Shown: positions 7,022-15,026 of the stretch, in pieces
Numbering within the stretch: position 1 is the stretch's first letter
Layout: each line of letters starts with the position of its first letter
Origin: Candidatus Dojkabacteria bacterium
GTDB lineage: Bacteria > Patescibacteria > Dojkabacteria > SC72
Direction of reading: 5' to 3'
Length of the DNA: 45,592 nucleotides
NCBI GenBank assembly: GCA_023229785.1
Contig: JALNYV010000014.1
Location: 1 to 45,592 of the forward strand
Notes under the pieces: model-generated
What the model was told of the DNA's origin: nothing
The model's input: the letters and a program-made list of their open reading frames with translations, nothing else
The model's database searches: none
Position numbers and translations under genes: made by a program

Positions 7022-9136
7022 ATGGCTAGAAATTTTTATAAACAAGACGGAAGTTATTACTACTCTGATACTAATCAGCGTGTATTAAATATTCCCGAAT
7101 TACAAGAAGCATCTAGAGCTGGTGGAATTGAGATACAGCCACCACAAACACCTCCTGGAGCTGGTAATGTAGAAAGTAATTTAAGTGGGACTACTTATAA
7201 TCAAGTAAATACTCCAGCACCAACACCTCAAACTTTTGGAAGTGGTGGTACAGATTACGGAAAGTTTGGTATGGCTTTAATGGACTTACTTAAACAGCAA
7301 CAACAGCTAGGAACTAGAGGTTTTGCTGAACAAGGCTTTAATGCTCAAGAAGCTCAAGCTAATCGTGTTCTGGCTAAAACTCCTGATGAGCTTATAGGGG
7401 CCAATCCTAATTTACAAAGCCAAGTAAGGTCGGCTAGTGCTGGAGCTGTAAGCCCAACTATATCTGGTGCTAGGTCATCTCAGCAGACTTTTAGTGAACA
7501 AATAGCTGGACTTGGCAATGCTTTAAATCAGGCTCAAGGAATAGGACAGTGGTTACAAGGACTAGAACGCCAAGACAAAGAAGATGCTTTGAATTTAATG
7601 TTTAAATTTCCTGAAGCTGTTAAAAATATGGATGATGATGCTAAAAAGAAATTTGCTAAACTGGCTGGGGTTAATGTTGATTTTATAGATGCTATTCCAA
7701 ATACAGTATCTAATCAAGGACCTTCTATAACAGAACAATTAGCTGCTGCTAAAGCAGGTTATGATATAAAAGATGGACAAATAACACCAAAAACTTATGA
7801 AAGCACTGGAACAATTAGCCCTAGTGATAAAACTGGCGGATCAGTTTCTTGGAGGACAAATAATCCAGGTAATATAAAATGGGGTGAATTTGCTAAAAGT
7901 TTAGGAGCAGTTGATTCTGGAATACAAGCCACTGATGGTGGAACTTTTGCGTCATTTGAAAGTGAAGACGCTGGTAAAGCTGCTCAAATACAATTATTAA
8001 AAACAGCTTATAGTAATCTACCATTAGAACAAGCTATGAAAAGATGGTCTGGTAATGGTTATGGTGCTGATGTAGCTCCTGATTTACCATCCAATATTAA
8101 AATAGGAGAATTAAATGACCAACAATTTAATTACTTATTAGATTCAATGAAGACTAGAGAAGGATGGAAAGAAGGAACTGTGGCTGGTGGAAGTCTTGCT
8201 GATTTACAACTTCAATCTGATATAGCTCAAATTAGAAATGGATTACTTACTAAAGGAGATGCTACTGATATTAAAGAAAAGTATTTTAATGACCCACAGA
8301 AATTACAACAAATAACTGATGCTTTTAATGACCCTAAAACTAAAGCTATTACAGCTACTCAAGCAACTAAATATGATGTACCAAATGATATAACTGGATG
8401 GCAACTTGATAACATATTAAAAGCTAGAGAAGCTAATGGTTATGGTAATCAATCATTTCAAGAATTACACGATTCTTCTGGTAATAAAGAATATCAAAAT
8501 ATTATTCAATGGCTTGAAACTAAGGAAGATATGACTAATATTCGTGCTTTAAAACAGGGTGGAGAATATATTAAAACATTATCTCCAGAAGAACAACAAA
8601 GAATATTTAATGAATATAGAGATGCTTTTGGAGTAAATAGTGTTCAGGAATTATTAAATGTTGGTGATGTAAACACTGGACCATTTACAGGTAGAACATT
8701 AGGAATTAGAGAAACAGCTGTCCCTGGTGCTTCAGATAAAGAAAGAAGACAAATTGCTTTAGATGTTATTTCTGGTAAATATACGATTGATTTTATGAGA
8801 GAAATTTCTGGTGTTGCTATTTCACAACAGGAAGCGGCTAGATTACAAAAATTAGTCCCAAATATTAGACTTAATGATAAGAGATTTGTTGAAGCAGCCA
8901 AAGATGCCGAAGATGGTATTGAAAGAAATCTATTAGCAGCCGCCAATAAGTTTGGATTTAATACTATTGAAGAATTAGGACAAGCAACTCAATTAACTAG
9001 AAATGGTCAATATTGGAATATAGATAATCAGGTTTTAGAAGCCATAGCTAATGGTTCTGAATTAGATTTTTCTCAACAAACTGGACTATCTGATGAAGAA
9101 GCCTATCAAGAATACTTAAATATATTAAATCAATAA
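7022..9136 (+). CDS. Ejection protein 2 with lytic transglycosylase-like (virion muramidase) domain
   Basis: A 704-aa protein, the second longest in the genome. Residues about 275-350 contain T-N-N-P-G-N-I-K, then G-G-T-F-A-S-F-E-S-E-D-A-G and a helix ending in Q-A-M-K-R-W-S-G-N-G. This is the pattern of virion-associated peptidoglycan hydrolases related to phage structural lytic transglycosylases. The flanking regions are long, helical and Gln-rich, as in internal virion proteins that pass through the tail. It would cut peptidoglycan locally during DNA entry. Confidence 0.72.
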   Translation: MARNFYKQDGSYYYSDTNQRVLNIPELQEASRAGGIEIQPPQTPPGAGNVESNLSGTTYNQVNTPAPTPQTFGSGGTDYGKFGMALMDLLKQQQQLGTRGFAEQGFNAQEAQANRVLAKTPDELIGANPNLQSQVRSASAGAVSPTISGARSSQQTFSEQIAGLGNALNQAQGIGQWLQGLERQDKEDALNLMFKFPEAVKNMDDDAKKKFAKLAGVNVDFIDAIPNTVSNQGPSITEQLAAAKAGYDIKDGQITPKTYESTGTISPSDKTGGSVSWRTNNPGNIKWGEFAKSLGAVDSGIQATDGGTFASFESEDAGKAAQIQLLKTAYSNLPLEQAMKRWSGNGYGADVAPDLPSNIKIGELNDQQFNYLLDSMKTREGWKEGTVAGGSLADLQLQSDIAQIRNGLLTKGDATDIKEKYFNDPQKLQQITDAFNDPKTKAITATQATKYDVPNDITGWQLDNILKAREANGYGNQSFQELHDSSGNKEYQNIIQWLETKEDMTNIRALKQGGEYIKTLSPEEQQRIFNEYRDAFGVNSVQELLNVGDVNTGPFTGRTLGIRETAVPGASDKERRQIALDVISGKYTIDFMREISGVAISQQEAARLQKLVPNIRLNDKRFVEAAKDAEDGIERNLLAAANKFGFNTIEELGQATQLTRNGQYWNIDNQVLEAIANGSELDFSQQTGLSDEEAYQEYLNILNQ

Positions 9137-9140
9137 ATAT

Positions 9141-10688
9141 ATGGCCTTAACACGAGAACAATTTCAACAGTTAAGAAATAAAGGATTATCTCCACAACAG
9201 ATAGCTAATTTTGAAGCTGGTAATCAACCTCAATCAACTACACCAACTACACCAACTAAACTACCTCAAACTAAAATAGGGGAAGTTGCCGAAGGAGCTG
9301 GTAGAGGGATAATTAAAACATTAAGTGGTATATCTTCATTAGGAGAACGTGGTTTAAAGGCTGTTACTGGTGGAATAGGAGCTTTATTTACAGATAAAAC
9401 ATTTCAAGATGTTAAACAAGATATAAAAGCTCCAACTAGTGCTGAAAGATTAATACCAGAAGAACTAAGAACCAATAAAGGCTTGACTGGTTTGGGTAAG
9501 GTTGGTATGGGAGCAGAACAAGTCGCTGAATACTTTATACCAGGAACATCTGCTTTAAAATTAAGTAAGGCTATTAAGGGTGTTTCTACTGGTGCTAAAT
9601 TAGCTAGATTTGGTGTTAGATCCTTAGCTGAAGCAGGAATTACTGGTGGACAGGCAGCCTTACAAGAAGGCAAGGTAGATGAAAAGGTTGGAAGCATATC
9701 ATTATTTGGTGGTGTAGCACCTCTTATTGGTAAAACTATTGGTTTAACTTCTAAGGGTATTCCTAAGTTAATGAGATTTATAAGTCCAGTAGATGACGAG
9801 GCTTTTAATGTTTTAAAAAATAGGTTTACTGGAGTAAATAAAGCAGTTAAAGAAGGACCAACAGCTCAAAAAACTCTTGATTATACAAGACAAAAAGCTA
9901 TGGGTTTAAAAGAAAAGTTAAGCAAAGAGTGGAAACAAGGAGTTGGAGCAATAAAAAATGAATTTAAACAACAGCGTATAGATTTCCCAAAACCCATAGT
10001 CAATAAAATGACAGCTATAGCTGAACAATATAGAGCATTTGATTTACCAAGAAATATGAAAAGTATAACCGTTGGTAAGGGTTTAGAGGTTTATAATAAA
10101 TTAAATAGCCTATATGGTCAAAGAGCAGTTAGAGAAAGTGCTGAAGGTGCTATATTAAGAAAATTAAGAACTGACTATCGTAAATTTTTAGTACAAGGTT
10201 TTGGTGGAGAAGGTGGAGCAATAGATAACTTGTTAAAAAACTATTCAGCTAAATCAGATATATTTAGTAATATTGATGATTTAGTCAAAGTGTTTGGTAA
10301 AAAACCAGTAGAAAGCACCACAGCTGCTAATAGATTACAAGCTATATTTGAAGAAAATAAGTTAGCTTATTTAGATGCAGTAATTCAATTTGAAAAAGAA
10401 ACAGGAGCAGATGTATTAAGTAGAGTAGCAGCTCAAAAATTTCAACAAATATTACCAAGTGGAATAACTAAAGCTTCTGGTGGGTTACCAACTAAAGCAG
10501 ATTTACTTCAACGAGTAGTTCAAATTTTAGCCCTTCCTTTAACATCTCCTAGATTAGCTTTAGAAAGAGCAAGGGCTGGGGAAGCTTTAAAACCATTATT
10601 AAATAAAACATCTAATATTCCAGGAATAAAACAAACAGGACAAAGAGTATTCGGAGATGAAACTCCTAGATTATCTTCACAATTATGA
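9141..10688 (+). CDS. Ejection protein 3, putative membrane-interacting internal protein
   Basis: A 515-aa protein. It opens with an L-T-R-E-Q-F-Q-Q-L-R-N-K-G-L-S-P-Q-Q-I helix and a Pro/Thr linker. Residues about 45-210 are Gly/Ala-rich amphipathic or weakly hydrophobic segments, and the rest is helical and basic. This layout is common for podovirus internal proteins that insert into the host envelope during ejection. It closes the trio of large proteins, and its stop overlaps the endolysin start (ATGA). No catalytic motif was seen, and the name is inferred from context. Confidence 0.5.
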   Translation: MALTREQFQQLRNKGLSPQQIANFEAGNQPQSTTPTTPTKLPQTKIGEVAEGAGRGIIKTLSGISSLGERGLKAVTGGIGALFTDKTFQDVKQDIKAPTSAERLIPEELRTNKGLTGLGKVGMGAEQVAEYFIPGTSALKLSKAIKGVSTGAKLARFGVRSLAEAGITGGQAALQEGKVDEKVGSISLFGGVAPLIGKTIGLTSKGIPKLMRFISPVDDEAFNVLKNRFTGVNKAVKEGPTAQKTLDYTRQKAMGLKEKLSKEWKQGVGAIKNEFKQQRIDFPKPIVNKMTAIAEQYRAFDLPRNMKSITVGKGLEVYNKLNSLYGQRAVRESAEGAILRKLRTDYRKFLVQGFGGEGGAIDNLLKNYSAKSDIFSNIDDLVKVFGKKPVESTTAANRLQAIFEENKLAYLDAVIQFEKETGADVLSRVAAQKFQQILPSGITKASGGLPTKADLLQRVVQILALPLTSPRLALERARAGEALKPLLNKTSNIPGIKQTGQRVFGDETPRLSSQL

Positions 10689-11428
10689 AGTTACCAATAA
10701 AATACAGGCTATATAATAATCGTCTATGGGTAAGATGGGGATTAGATGAAGTATGGAAAGAAGTAAGAACTACTACTAATAAAAAGGTTACCCCTATTAC
10801 TCAGAATTTTGGAGCAGACTTTGTATGGAATTTAGCTTCTCATCCAGAGTGGAAAGGTAGATGGTTTTATAAAGACATTATAGGTATAGATGGACATAAT
10901 GGAATAGACTTTGAAGCTCCAACTGGAACTAGACTATATGCTCCTCACGATGGAGTGATTACAGAACTTCTTATCGCTGATGGTTATGGAATAAGATTAC
11001 AAGGAGCAGAGTATTCATCTATTTTCTATCATCTAAAAGAATTTCATTGTTCCCTTAATCAAGAAGTTAAGCAAGGGGATTTTATAGCCCTCACAGACAA
11101 CACAGGACGTTATACGACAGCTCCACACCTTCACTGGGGTGTTAAGGGCTTAGATGGTAAATACTTTGACCATAGAGGATTTATAGAAGACCTAGATATA
11201 GTAGAGTTCCCATATAAAGAAGGACAATGTTTTCTAGTAAAACCAGATGGACAATTCTATGTTTATGAGAGTGGAGATTTAATTTATTACGACAGCGATA
11301 AACAACCCGACCGACATATCCCTATAGTAGATTTCTTTATCAAGAAGAATAAGGAAGGACTACCACCTAACTTTATAAAGGTTTTAGATATAAGTGAATT
11401 TAATAAGTTTAATAATTTAATAAAATGA
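10685..11428 (+). CDS. M23 (LytM-type) peptidase endolysin
   Basis: A 247-aa zinc endopeptidase expected to cut peptide cross-links of peptidoglycan at lysis. The catalytic domain spans about residues 65-160, with H71-x-x-x-D75 (in HNGID) and H148-x-H150 (in HLHWG) as the zinc/active-site residues of family M23. The C-terminal ~75 residues (from about 175) are a separate beta-rich segment that may bind the wall. No signal peptide is present, so release depends on a holin; the small membrane protein that overlaps its 3' end by 4 bp is the natural candidate. Confidence 0.88.
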   Translation: MKLPIKYRLYNNRLWVRWGLDEVWKEVRTTTNKKVTPITQNFGADFVWNLASHPEWKGRWFYKDIIGIDGHNGIDFEAPTGTRLYAPHDGVITELLIADGYGIRLQGAEYSSIFYHLKEFHCSLNQEVKQGDFIALTDNTGRYTTAPHLHWGVKGLDGKYFDHRGFIEDLDIVEFPYKEGQCFLVKPDGQFYVYESGDLIYYDSDKQPDRHIPIVDFFIKKNKEGLPPNFIKVLDISEFNKFNNLIK

Positions 11429-11634
11429 TTATGTGGACAAAAATTAAAGGAATTTTAGGCAGTATCAGATTTTGGTTGATAACATTATTTTGGCTATCAA
11501 CTTATATTGCTAAAGTAGAAGTAGATGGTTTCTTACTATCAGAGTTATTTAATCAAATTGGTTATTGGTTAGGTAGCGTAGCTGGAGTTGGAACAGTTGA
11601 TCAAATTGCTAAAGCATTGAAAGAAGCTAAATAA
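11425..11634 (+). CDS. Small membrane protein, candidate holin
   Basis: A 69-aa protein whose ATG overlaps the endolysin stop. One clear hydrophobic helix lies at about residues 13-30 and a second weakly hydrophobic Gly-rich helix at about 42-57, followed by a charged end (K-A-L-K-E-A-K). Size, membrane topology and coupling to the M23 endolysin point to a holin. No sequence family is recognised with certainty. It is the last gene before a terminator. Confidence 0.6.
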   Translation: MIMWTKIKGILGSIRFWLITLFWLSTYIAKVEVDGFLLSELFNQIGYWLGSVAGVGTVDQIAKALKEAK

Positions 11635-11647
11635 TCATAGGTCTATT

Positions 11648-11674
11648 AAACTGCTTCTACTGGAGCAGTTTTTT
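11648..11674 (+). terminator. Rho-independent terminator of the late/lysis operon
   Basis: Perfect 8-bp stem AAACTGCT (11648-11655) with AGCAGTTT (11664-11671), an 8-nt loop, and a run of six T at 11669-11674. It lies 14 nt after the holin-like gene and ends the late transcription unit. Confidence 0.88.
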
Positions 11675-11713
11675 AGTTATACACAGTTGGGGTATTGCCA
11701 AATTAAAAATTAA

Positions 11714-11742
11714 TTGCTATACTTTTAATGAGCTACTATAAT
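11714..11742 (+). promoter_or_regulatory. Strong sigma-70-type promoter driving a non-coding RNA
   Basis: TTGCTA (11714-11719), 17-nt spacer, consensus TATAAT (11737-11742). It lies 40 bp after the late terminator, with no start codon for any gene until 12207. The predicted transcription start is near 11749, just before a highly structured block. Confidence 0.72.
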
Positions 11743-11748
11743 ATCTGT

Positions 11749-11847
11749 CAAAATCAGAAAGATGAGCCTTTAGCAAGGTTCCTATCTCCGTTACGGGGCT
11801 AGCCTCTTTCTGAGCTAGGACAGTAGGAATCTTGCTAAGGGCTTTTT
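11749..11847 (+). ncRNA. Predicted small structured RNA ending in a terminator-like U-run
   Basis: A 20-bp helix joins 11765-11784 with 11824-11843, every pair Watson-Crick or G-U (two G-U pairs). It is followed directly by TTTTT (11843-11847). The 39-nt apical part can form CTCCG-TTA-CGGGG (11786-11798) and CTAGC/GCTAG hairpins. An alternative pairing of TCAGAAAGA (11754-11762) with TCTTTCTGA in the apical loop is also perfect, so two folds may compete. The region has a near-consensus promoter and no open frame. It matches no RNA family I know. Confidence 0.65.
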
Positions 11848-11852
11848 GTATC

Positions 11853-11904
11853 TCTAGCTTCCTCTAATCCAATACTTCTAGACTATATTGGATTGGGGGC
11901 TAGG
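11853..11904 (+). ncRNA. Long bulged hairpin directly after the first RNA
   Basis: A lower helix of 10 pairs (11853-11862 with 11895-11904, including G-U pairs), a 3-nt bulge at 11863-11865, then a perfect 9-bp helix AATCCAATA (11866-11874) with TATTGGATT (11886-11894). No U-run follows, so it is probably not a simple terminator. It may be a second RNA or a read-through domain of the first. Confidence 0.5.
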
Positions 11905-11984
11905 AATATAAAAACACCAAATTTATATCAGTCTAGCCAGACCTTCTTACTAGGTAACTAGGGACTATAAATACTAGGGGAAAG

Positions 11985-12168
11985 TAAGCCAACACGGATA
12001 CTCCAACCTTTTGCTAATCCAACAATTAAAACTAACAGTTCTATTCCTATAAAGGAATATTGATACAAGCTCCAGTAGTAATAGTGGAGAGGGGAATACA
12101 GAGATGTATGTGATACCTAGATACTCCTATTTAGCAAAGGTAGAGCAACGGCTTGGCAAGTTGGCTTA
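11985..12168 (+). ncRNA. Predicted ~184-nt structured RNA with nested long-range helices
   Basis: An outer helix TAAGCCAAC (11985-11993) with GTTGGCTTA (12160-12168) is a perfect 9 bp. Nested inside it, 12008-12017 pairs with 12131-12140 (10 bp, one G-U). Inside that are two local hairpins: TATTCCT/AGGAATA (12042-12059, 4-nt loop) and CTCCA/TGGAG (12070-12089). No open frame fits this stretch. The 3' strand of the outer helix also contains the -35 box of the next promoter. Confidence 0.55.
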
Positions 12169-12197
12169 GTAGTTAACTATAGTATACTAGAGTATAC
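12161..12197 (+). promoter_or_regulatory. Promoter with inverted-repeat operator over the -10, before the RHH-like gene
   Basis: TTGGCT (12161-12166), 16 nt, TATACT (12183-12188). The -10 lies within a perfect inverted repeat, GTATACT-AG-AGTATAC (12182-12197). The gene at 12207 encodes a ribbon-helix-helix-like protein, a class that binds short palindromes, so autorepression is the simple reading. Confidence 0.55.
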
Positions 12198-12206
12198 AGT
12201 AACATT

Positions 12207-12371
12207 ATGAAAGATAAGAAAGTAAATAATAATTGGGAAAATTCTGAATACAGTGATTTAATCAGAATAAAACCAGAAGACAAAGAATACATTAAAACAG
12301 TTAAAGGTGATTTATCTATGGCTGGATTTTTACATTTTATAATACAAACTTATAAAGCTAATAATAAATAA
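12207..12371 (+). CDS. Small ribbon-helix-helix-like (Arc/CopG-type) putative regulator
   Basis: A 54-aa protein starting at ATG 12207. After a polar N-tail, residues 18-50 read as an I-R-I-K-P-E-D strand, a helix (K-E-Y-I-K-T-V), a G-D-L-S-M-A turn and a second helix (F-L-H-F-I-I-Q-T-Y-K), the strand-helix-helix plan of RHH DNA-binding proteins. A perfect 16-bp inverted repeat covers its own -10 box. It is the first gene after the non-coding block and precedes YopX in a TAATATG cassette. A role as an early-region repressor is inferred. Confidence 0.55.
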   Translation: MKDKKVNNNWENSEYSDLIRIKPEDKEYIKTVKGDLSMAGFLHFIIQTYKANNK

Positions 12372-12372
12372 T

Positions 12373-12801
12373 ATGAGAGAAATAAAATTTAGAGCTTGGG
12401 ATAAAAGAAATAAGAAGATGTTATTTTTTAATGAAGCGTGGGTTTGTCAAGAATATAGAAGTTTAGCATTTTGGAATAGTGATGAAGATATAGATTATTA
12501 TAAAGATTTAGAATCTTATAAATTTAGTGAAGATAAAATAAATGATTTAGAATTACAGCAATTCACTGGATTGCTCGACAAGAACGGCAAAGAGATTTAT
12601 GAGGGGGATATTATAACTGATATAAAATTAAAAACAAAAATTTTATTTACAATAGATTTTGGTTTTGCAACAAAAGATGATGGTTATGGTGTAATTGTTT
12701 GGTCGCCAAAAAGTGGAGAGAGTTATAATATAACAAAAGAATTTTGTGAAAGAGGAGAAGTCATCGGCAATGTCTACGAAAATAAAGATTTATTAACTTA
12801 A
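12373..12801 (+). CDS. YopX family protein
   Basis: A 142-aa protein with the YopX hallmarks (PF09643): the N-terminal R-E-I-K-F-R-A-W-D, the central L-Q-Q-F-T-G-L-L-D-K-N-G-K-E-I-Y-E-G-D-I block at about 60-79 and the C-terminal I-G-N-V-Y-E-N. The family is widespread in phages and prophages and its function is not established. Length is normal. It follows the RHH-like gene by one base in the cassette TAATATG. Confidence 0.92.
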   Translation: MREIKFRAWDKRNKKMLFFNEAWVCQEYRSLAFWNSDEDIDYYKDLESYKFSEDKINDLELQQFTGLLDKNGKEIYEGDIITDIKLKTKILFTIDFGFATKDDGYGVIVWSPKSGESYNITKEFCERGEVIGNVYENKDLLT

Positions 12802-12805
12802 ATAT

Positions 12806-13048
12806 ATGAACCTAGACATAGAAATAGTAAGAGGCTCTAAAGTCCTCCGTCATAAATCTAACTCTAGTATTAAACTAGCCCTAGAGTGGCTATATCTTAC
12901 TAAAAGAAAACTAACAGACTTTGATTACATAGAAGTAAGAGTATTTGATACAGTATTTACTACTAGAGGAAAAGAGTATATGCCCAGAGAAGATAAACAG
13001 TTTTATACTTTTCAGGAAGCTAGAGAGTTTATAAGTAATTTAGAGTAA
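12806..13048 (+). CDS. Hypothetical early phage protein
   Basis: An 80-aa protein of mixed alpha/beta character with a balanced charge. It has a repeated strand-helix feel (I-E-I-V-R-G-S-K..., Y-I-E-V-R-V-F-D-T-V) and no cysteine, membrane segment or known motif. It lies between YopX and the RNA ligase with 1-4 nt gaps, so all are probably one transcript. No family recognised. Confidence 0.6.
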   Translation: MNLDIEIVRGSKVLRHKSNSSIKLALEWLYLTKRKLTDFDYIEVRVFDTVFTTRGKEYMPREDKQFYTFQEAREFISNLE

Positions 13049-13049
13049 T

Positions 13050-14093
13050 ATGAAATTAACAAAAGAACAATTAAAATTAATTGAGCTAATGATTAATGAT
13101 GGCTATATTAATTGTCAAAAACATCCAAACGTTGATTTATGGATTTATAATTATAGTAATAAAACTCAATTTGATAAGATGTGGAATGAAGCTACTATAA
13201 TGTGTAGAGGTCTTATTTTAGATGGGGATAATAATATAGTAGCTTTACCATTTAAAAAGTTTTTTAATTATGGAGAAGATATTAATTTAAAAATTCCAAA
13301 CGAAGAACCAATTATAAGTGAAAAAATAGATGGTTCATTAGGTATTTTATATTGGATTAAAGATACCCCATATATTGCTACACGTGGTTCATTTATTTCT
13401 GAACAAGCTGTTTGGGCTACTAAATGGTTACATAAATATCTTGAAAATGGTGGAGAATGTATGAATAAAAATGCTACTATGTTATTTGAAATTATTTATC
13501 CTGAAAATAGAATAGTTGTTGATTATAATGGATATGAGGGATTAATTCACCTTGCCCAAATAGATTTAAATACTGGTAAGCAAATTATAAATCCTTATAT
13601 TCCAAAAGGAATTAAATCTGCGAAAATAGTTAAAAATCAAGATTTAGAAACACTTAAGAATATAAAAATAGATAATCAAGAGGGCTTTGTAATTTTTTAT
13701 CCTAAATCAGAATTAAGATTAAAGGTTAAATTTGAAGAATATGTTAGATTACACAGATTAATTACTGGTGTGAATGAAAGGCGTATTTGGGATATACTTC
13801 GTAATAATCAAGATATAAATGAATTGCTTGATAGAGTACCTGATGAATTTTATAATTGGGTTAAAAAAATAATTGATGATTTAAAACACACGTATGCTAG
13901 AATTCATAAAGAAGCTATAGCTGTTAGTTTATCAGTCCAAAATTTAGATACAAGAAAAGAACAAGCGGAAATAATTAAAAAATATAAATATCCATCTGTA
14001 GTATTTAGTTTATTAGATGGCAAAAATCCTAATCAAATTATTTGGAAACTATTAAAACCAAAATCTAATAAACCATTTAAAATAGAAATATAG
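13050..14093 (+). CDS. T4 Rnl1-like RNA ligase
   Basis: A 347-aa nucleotidyltransferase. Motif I is E-K92-I-D-G-S, with K92 as the AMP-accepting lysine; R-G at 53-54 lies upstream as in Rnl1-type ligases. Motif III is F-E-I-I (146-149), motif IV E-G-F-V-I-F (211-216) and motif V L-R-L-K-V-K-F (223-229). The C-terminal 110 residues are helical. Such enzymes reseal tRNAs cut by host anticodon nucleases. No polynucleotide kinase/phosphatase partner is recognisable; the metallophosphoesterase at 1600 is far away. Starts in a TAATATG cassette. Confidence 0.85.
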   Translation: MKLTKEQLKLIELMINDGYINCQKHPNVDLWIYNYSNKTQFDKMWNEATIMCRGLILDGDNNIVALPFKKFFNYGEDINLKIPNEEPIISEKIDGSLGILYWIKDTPYIATRGSFISEQAVWATKWLHKYLENGGECMNKNATMLFEIIYPENRIVVDYNGYEGLIHLAQIDLNTGKQIINPYIPKGIKSAKIVKNQDLETLKNIKIDNQEGFVIFYPKSELRLKVKFEEYVRLHRLITGVNERRIWDILRNNQDINELLDRVPDEFYNWVKKIIDDLKHTYARIHKEAIAVSLSVQNLDTRKEQAEIIKKYKYPSVVFSLLDGKNPNQIIWKLLKPKSNKPFKIEI

Positions 14094-14145
14094 AGTAACT
14101 ACTATATATTAAATAGGTATGTGTATAAGTCTAAAAGTTATCCAC

Positions 14146-14174
14146 TTGACATCATTATTTTATTATGATACACT
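14146..14174 (+). promoter_or_regulatory. Sigma-70 promoter ending 6 nt before the ATG at 14181
   Basis: Consensus TTGACA (14146-14151), 17-nt spacer, TACACT (14169-14174). A start about 7 nt after the -10 would coincide with ATG 14181, so the message should be leaderless or nearly so. It follows an 87-bp gap after the RNA ligase gene. Confidence 0.68.
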
Positions 14175-14180
14175 GGTAAT

Positions 14181-14702
14181 ATGAGTAATAAAAAAGAAAT
14201 AATTGAATTAAGAAGAAATGGAGCTACATATCAAGAAATAGCTGATAAATATAGTATTTCCCGTCAAAGAGTACATCAGATTATTACTGGTTATAAATCT
14301 CCAGCTACTTTAGAAAAATTAATACAATCTAGAATTAGAGAAGAAAGAGCAATGCAAAAAATCAATCAGTTATTAAGAGAAAAAATAAATTTAAACATTA
14401 AATATCCTAATAATAAAAATATAACTCATTTAACTGGTATGGAGTCTGGTAGTAGAGATAGAAATAGGGAATTAGTAAGGATTAGAGATAAATATACTTG
14501 TCAAATATGTGGTAAAGTTTGGCAAAAAGGGAAAAGAAGATTTGATGTTCATCATTTAGACGAAGATAAAAACAAAACAAGACAAATAGATAACTTATTA
14601 GAAGAATCAAAAAATATGATTACATTATGTCATTCTTGCCATCTTAATTTGCCAGGACACAAACTATCAATGAAAAAAGCTAAAAATAAATCTTATGAAT
14701 AA
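14181..14702 (+). CDS. HTH plus HNH endonuclease
   Basis: A 173-aa two-domain protein. Residues 1-40 form a helix-turn-helix (G-A-T-Y-Q-E-I-A-D-K-Y-S-I-S-R-Q-R-V), similar to sigma-region-4 or homing-enzyme NUMOD-like DNA readers. Residues about 103-160 are a zinc-bound HNH nuclease: C107-x-x-C110, D122-V-H124-H125, N139 and C150-x-x-C153-H. It could be a free-standing homing endonuclease or a phage DNA-processing nuclease. It has its own promoter fused to the start. Confidence 0.82.
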   Translation: MSNKKEIIELRRNGATYQEIADKYSISRQRVHQIITGYKSPATLEKLIQSRIREERAMQKINQLLREKINLNIKYPNNKNITHLTGMESGSRDRNRELVRIRDKYTCQICGKVWQKGKRRFDVHHLDEDKNKTRQIDNLLEESKNMITLCHSCHLNLPGHKLSMKKAKNKSYE

Positions 14703-14868
14703 ATTTAAAACCTATAAAGTATTTGAAAAATCTGAAAAAGTTATTATTGATGAAACAATTAAAAGAATATCTGCTACTGGTAGACATCAAACAAAACAAG
14801 GAGTATTAAACGATATGCTATTAGAATATCCAGTAATGCTTAAAAGATTAAAAGACTTACAAAAATAA
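14695..14868 (+). CDS. Small basic protein, possible regulator
   Basis: A 57-aa protein; ATG 14695 overlaps the end of the HNH gene by 8 bp. It is rich in Lys and helical, with a V-I-I-D-E-T-I-K-R-I segment and a short turn before a second helix (G-V-L-N-D-M-L-L-E). This resembles a strand-helix-helix arrangement, but the match is weak. Its stop is one base from the next ATG (TAATATG). Confidence 0.5.
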   Translation: MNKFKTYKVFEKSEKVIIDETIKRISATGRHQTKQGVLNDMLLEYPVMLKRLKDLQK

Positions 14869-14869
14869 T

Positions 14870-15025
14870 ATGGAAAAAACAATAACAATACAAGTAAGTG
14901 AGAAAGGTAGCGATAAAGCACCCATTATCCGTAATTATCAAATAGACCCAGAAGACATAGATGTATTTGATATAGACCTATTTGATATGATTAAGACTTT
15001 ATTAGATGAAAAGGAGGAATTTTAA
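14870..15025 (+). CDS. Small acidic hypothetical protein
   Basis: A 51-aa protein translated from a TAATATG cassette. The first half is a beta-like strand (T-I-T-I-Q-V-S-E), the second half is acidic with repeated D-x-F-D/D-I-D elements and a final helix L-L-D-E-K-E-E-F. It ends one base before the next gene, and its last codons contain that gene's Shine-Dalgarno. No family recognised. Confidence 0.5.
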   Translation: MEKTITIQVSEKGSDKAPIIRNYQIDPEDIDVFDIDLFDMIKTLLDEKEEF

Positions 15026-15026
15026 T

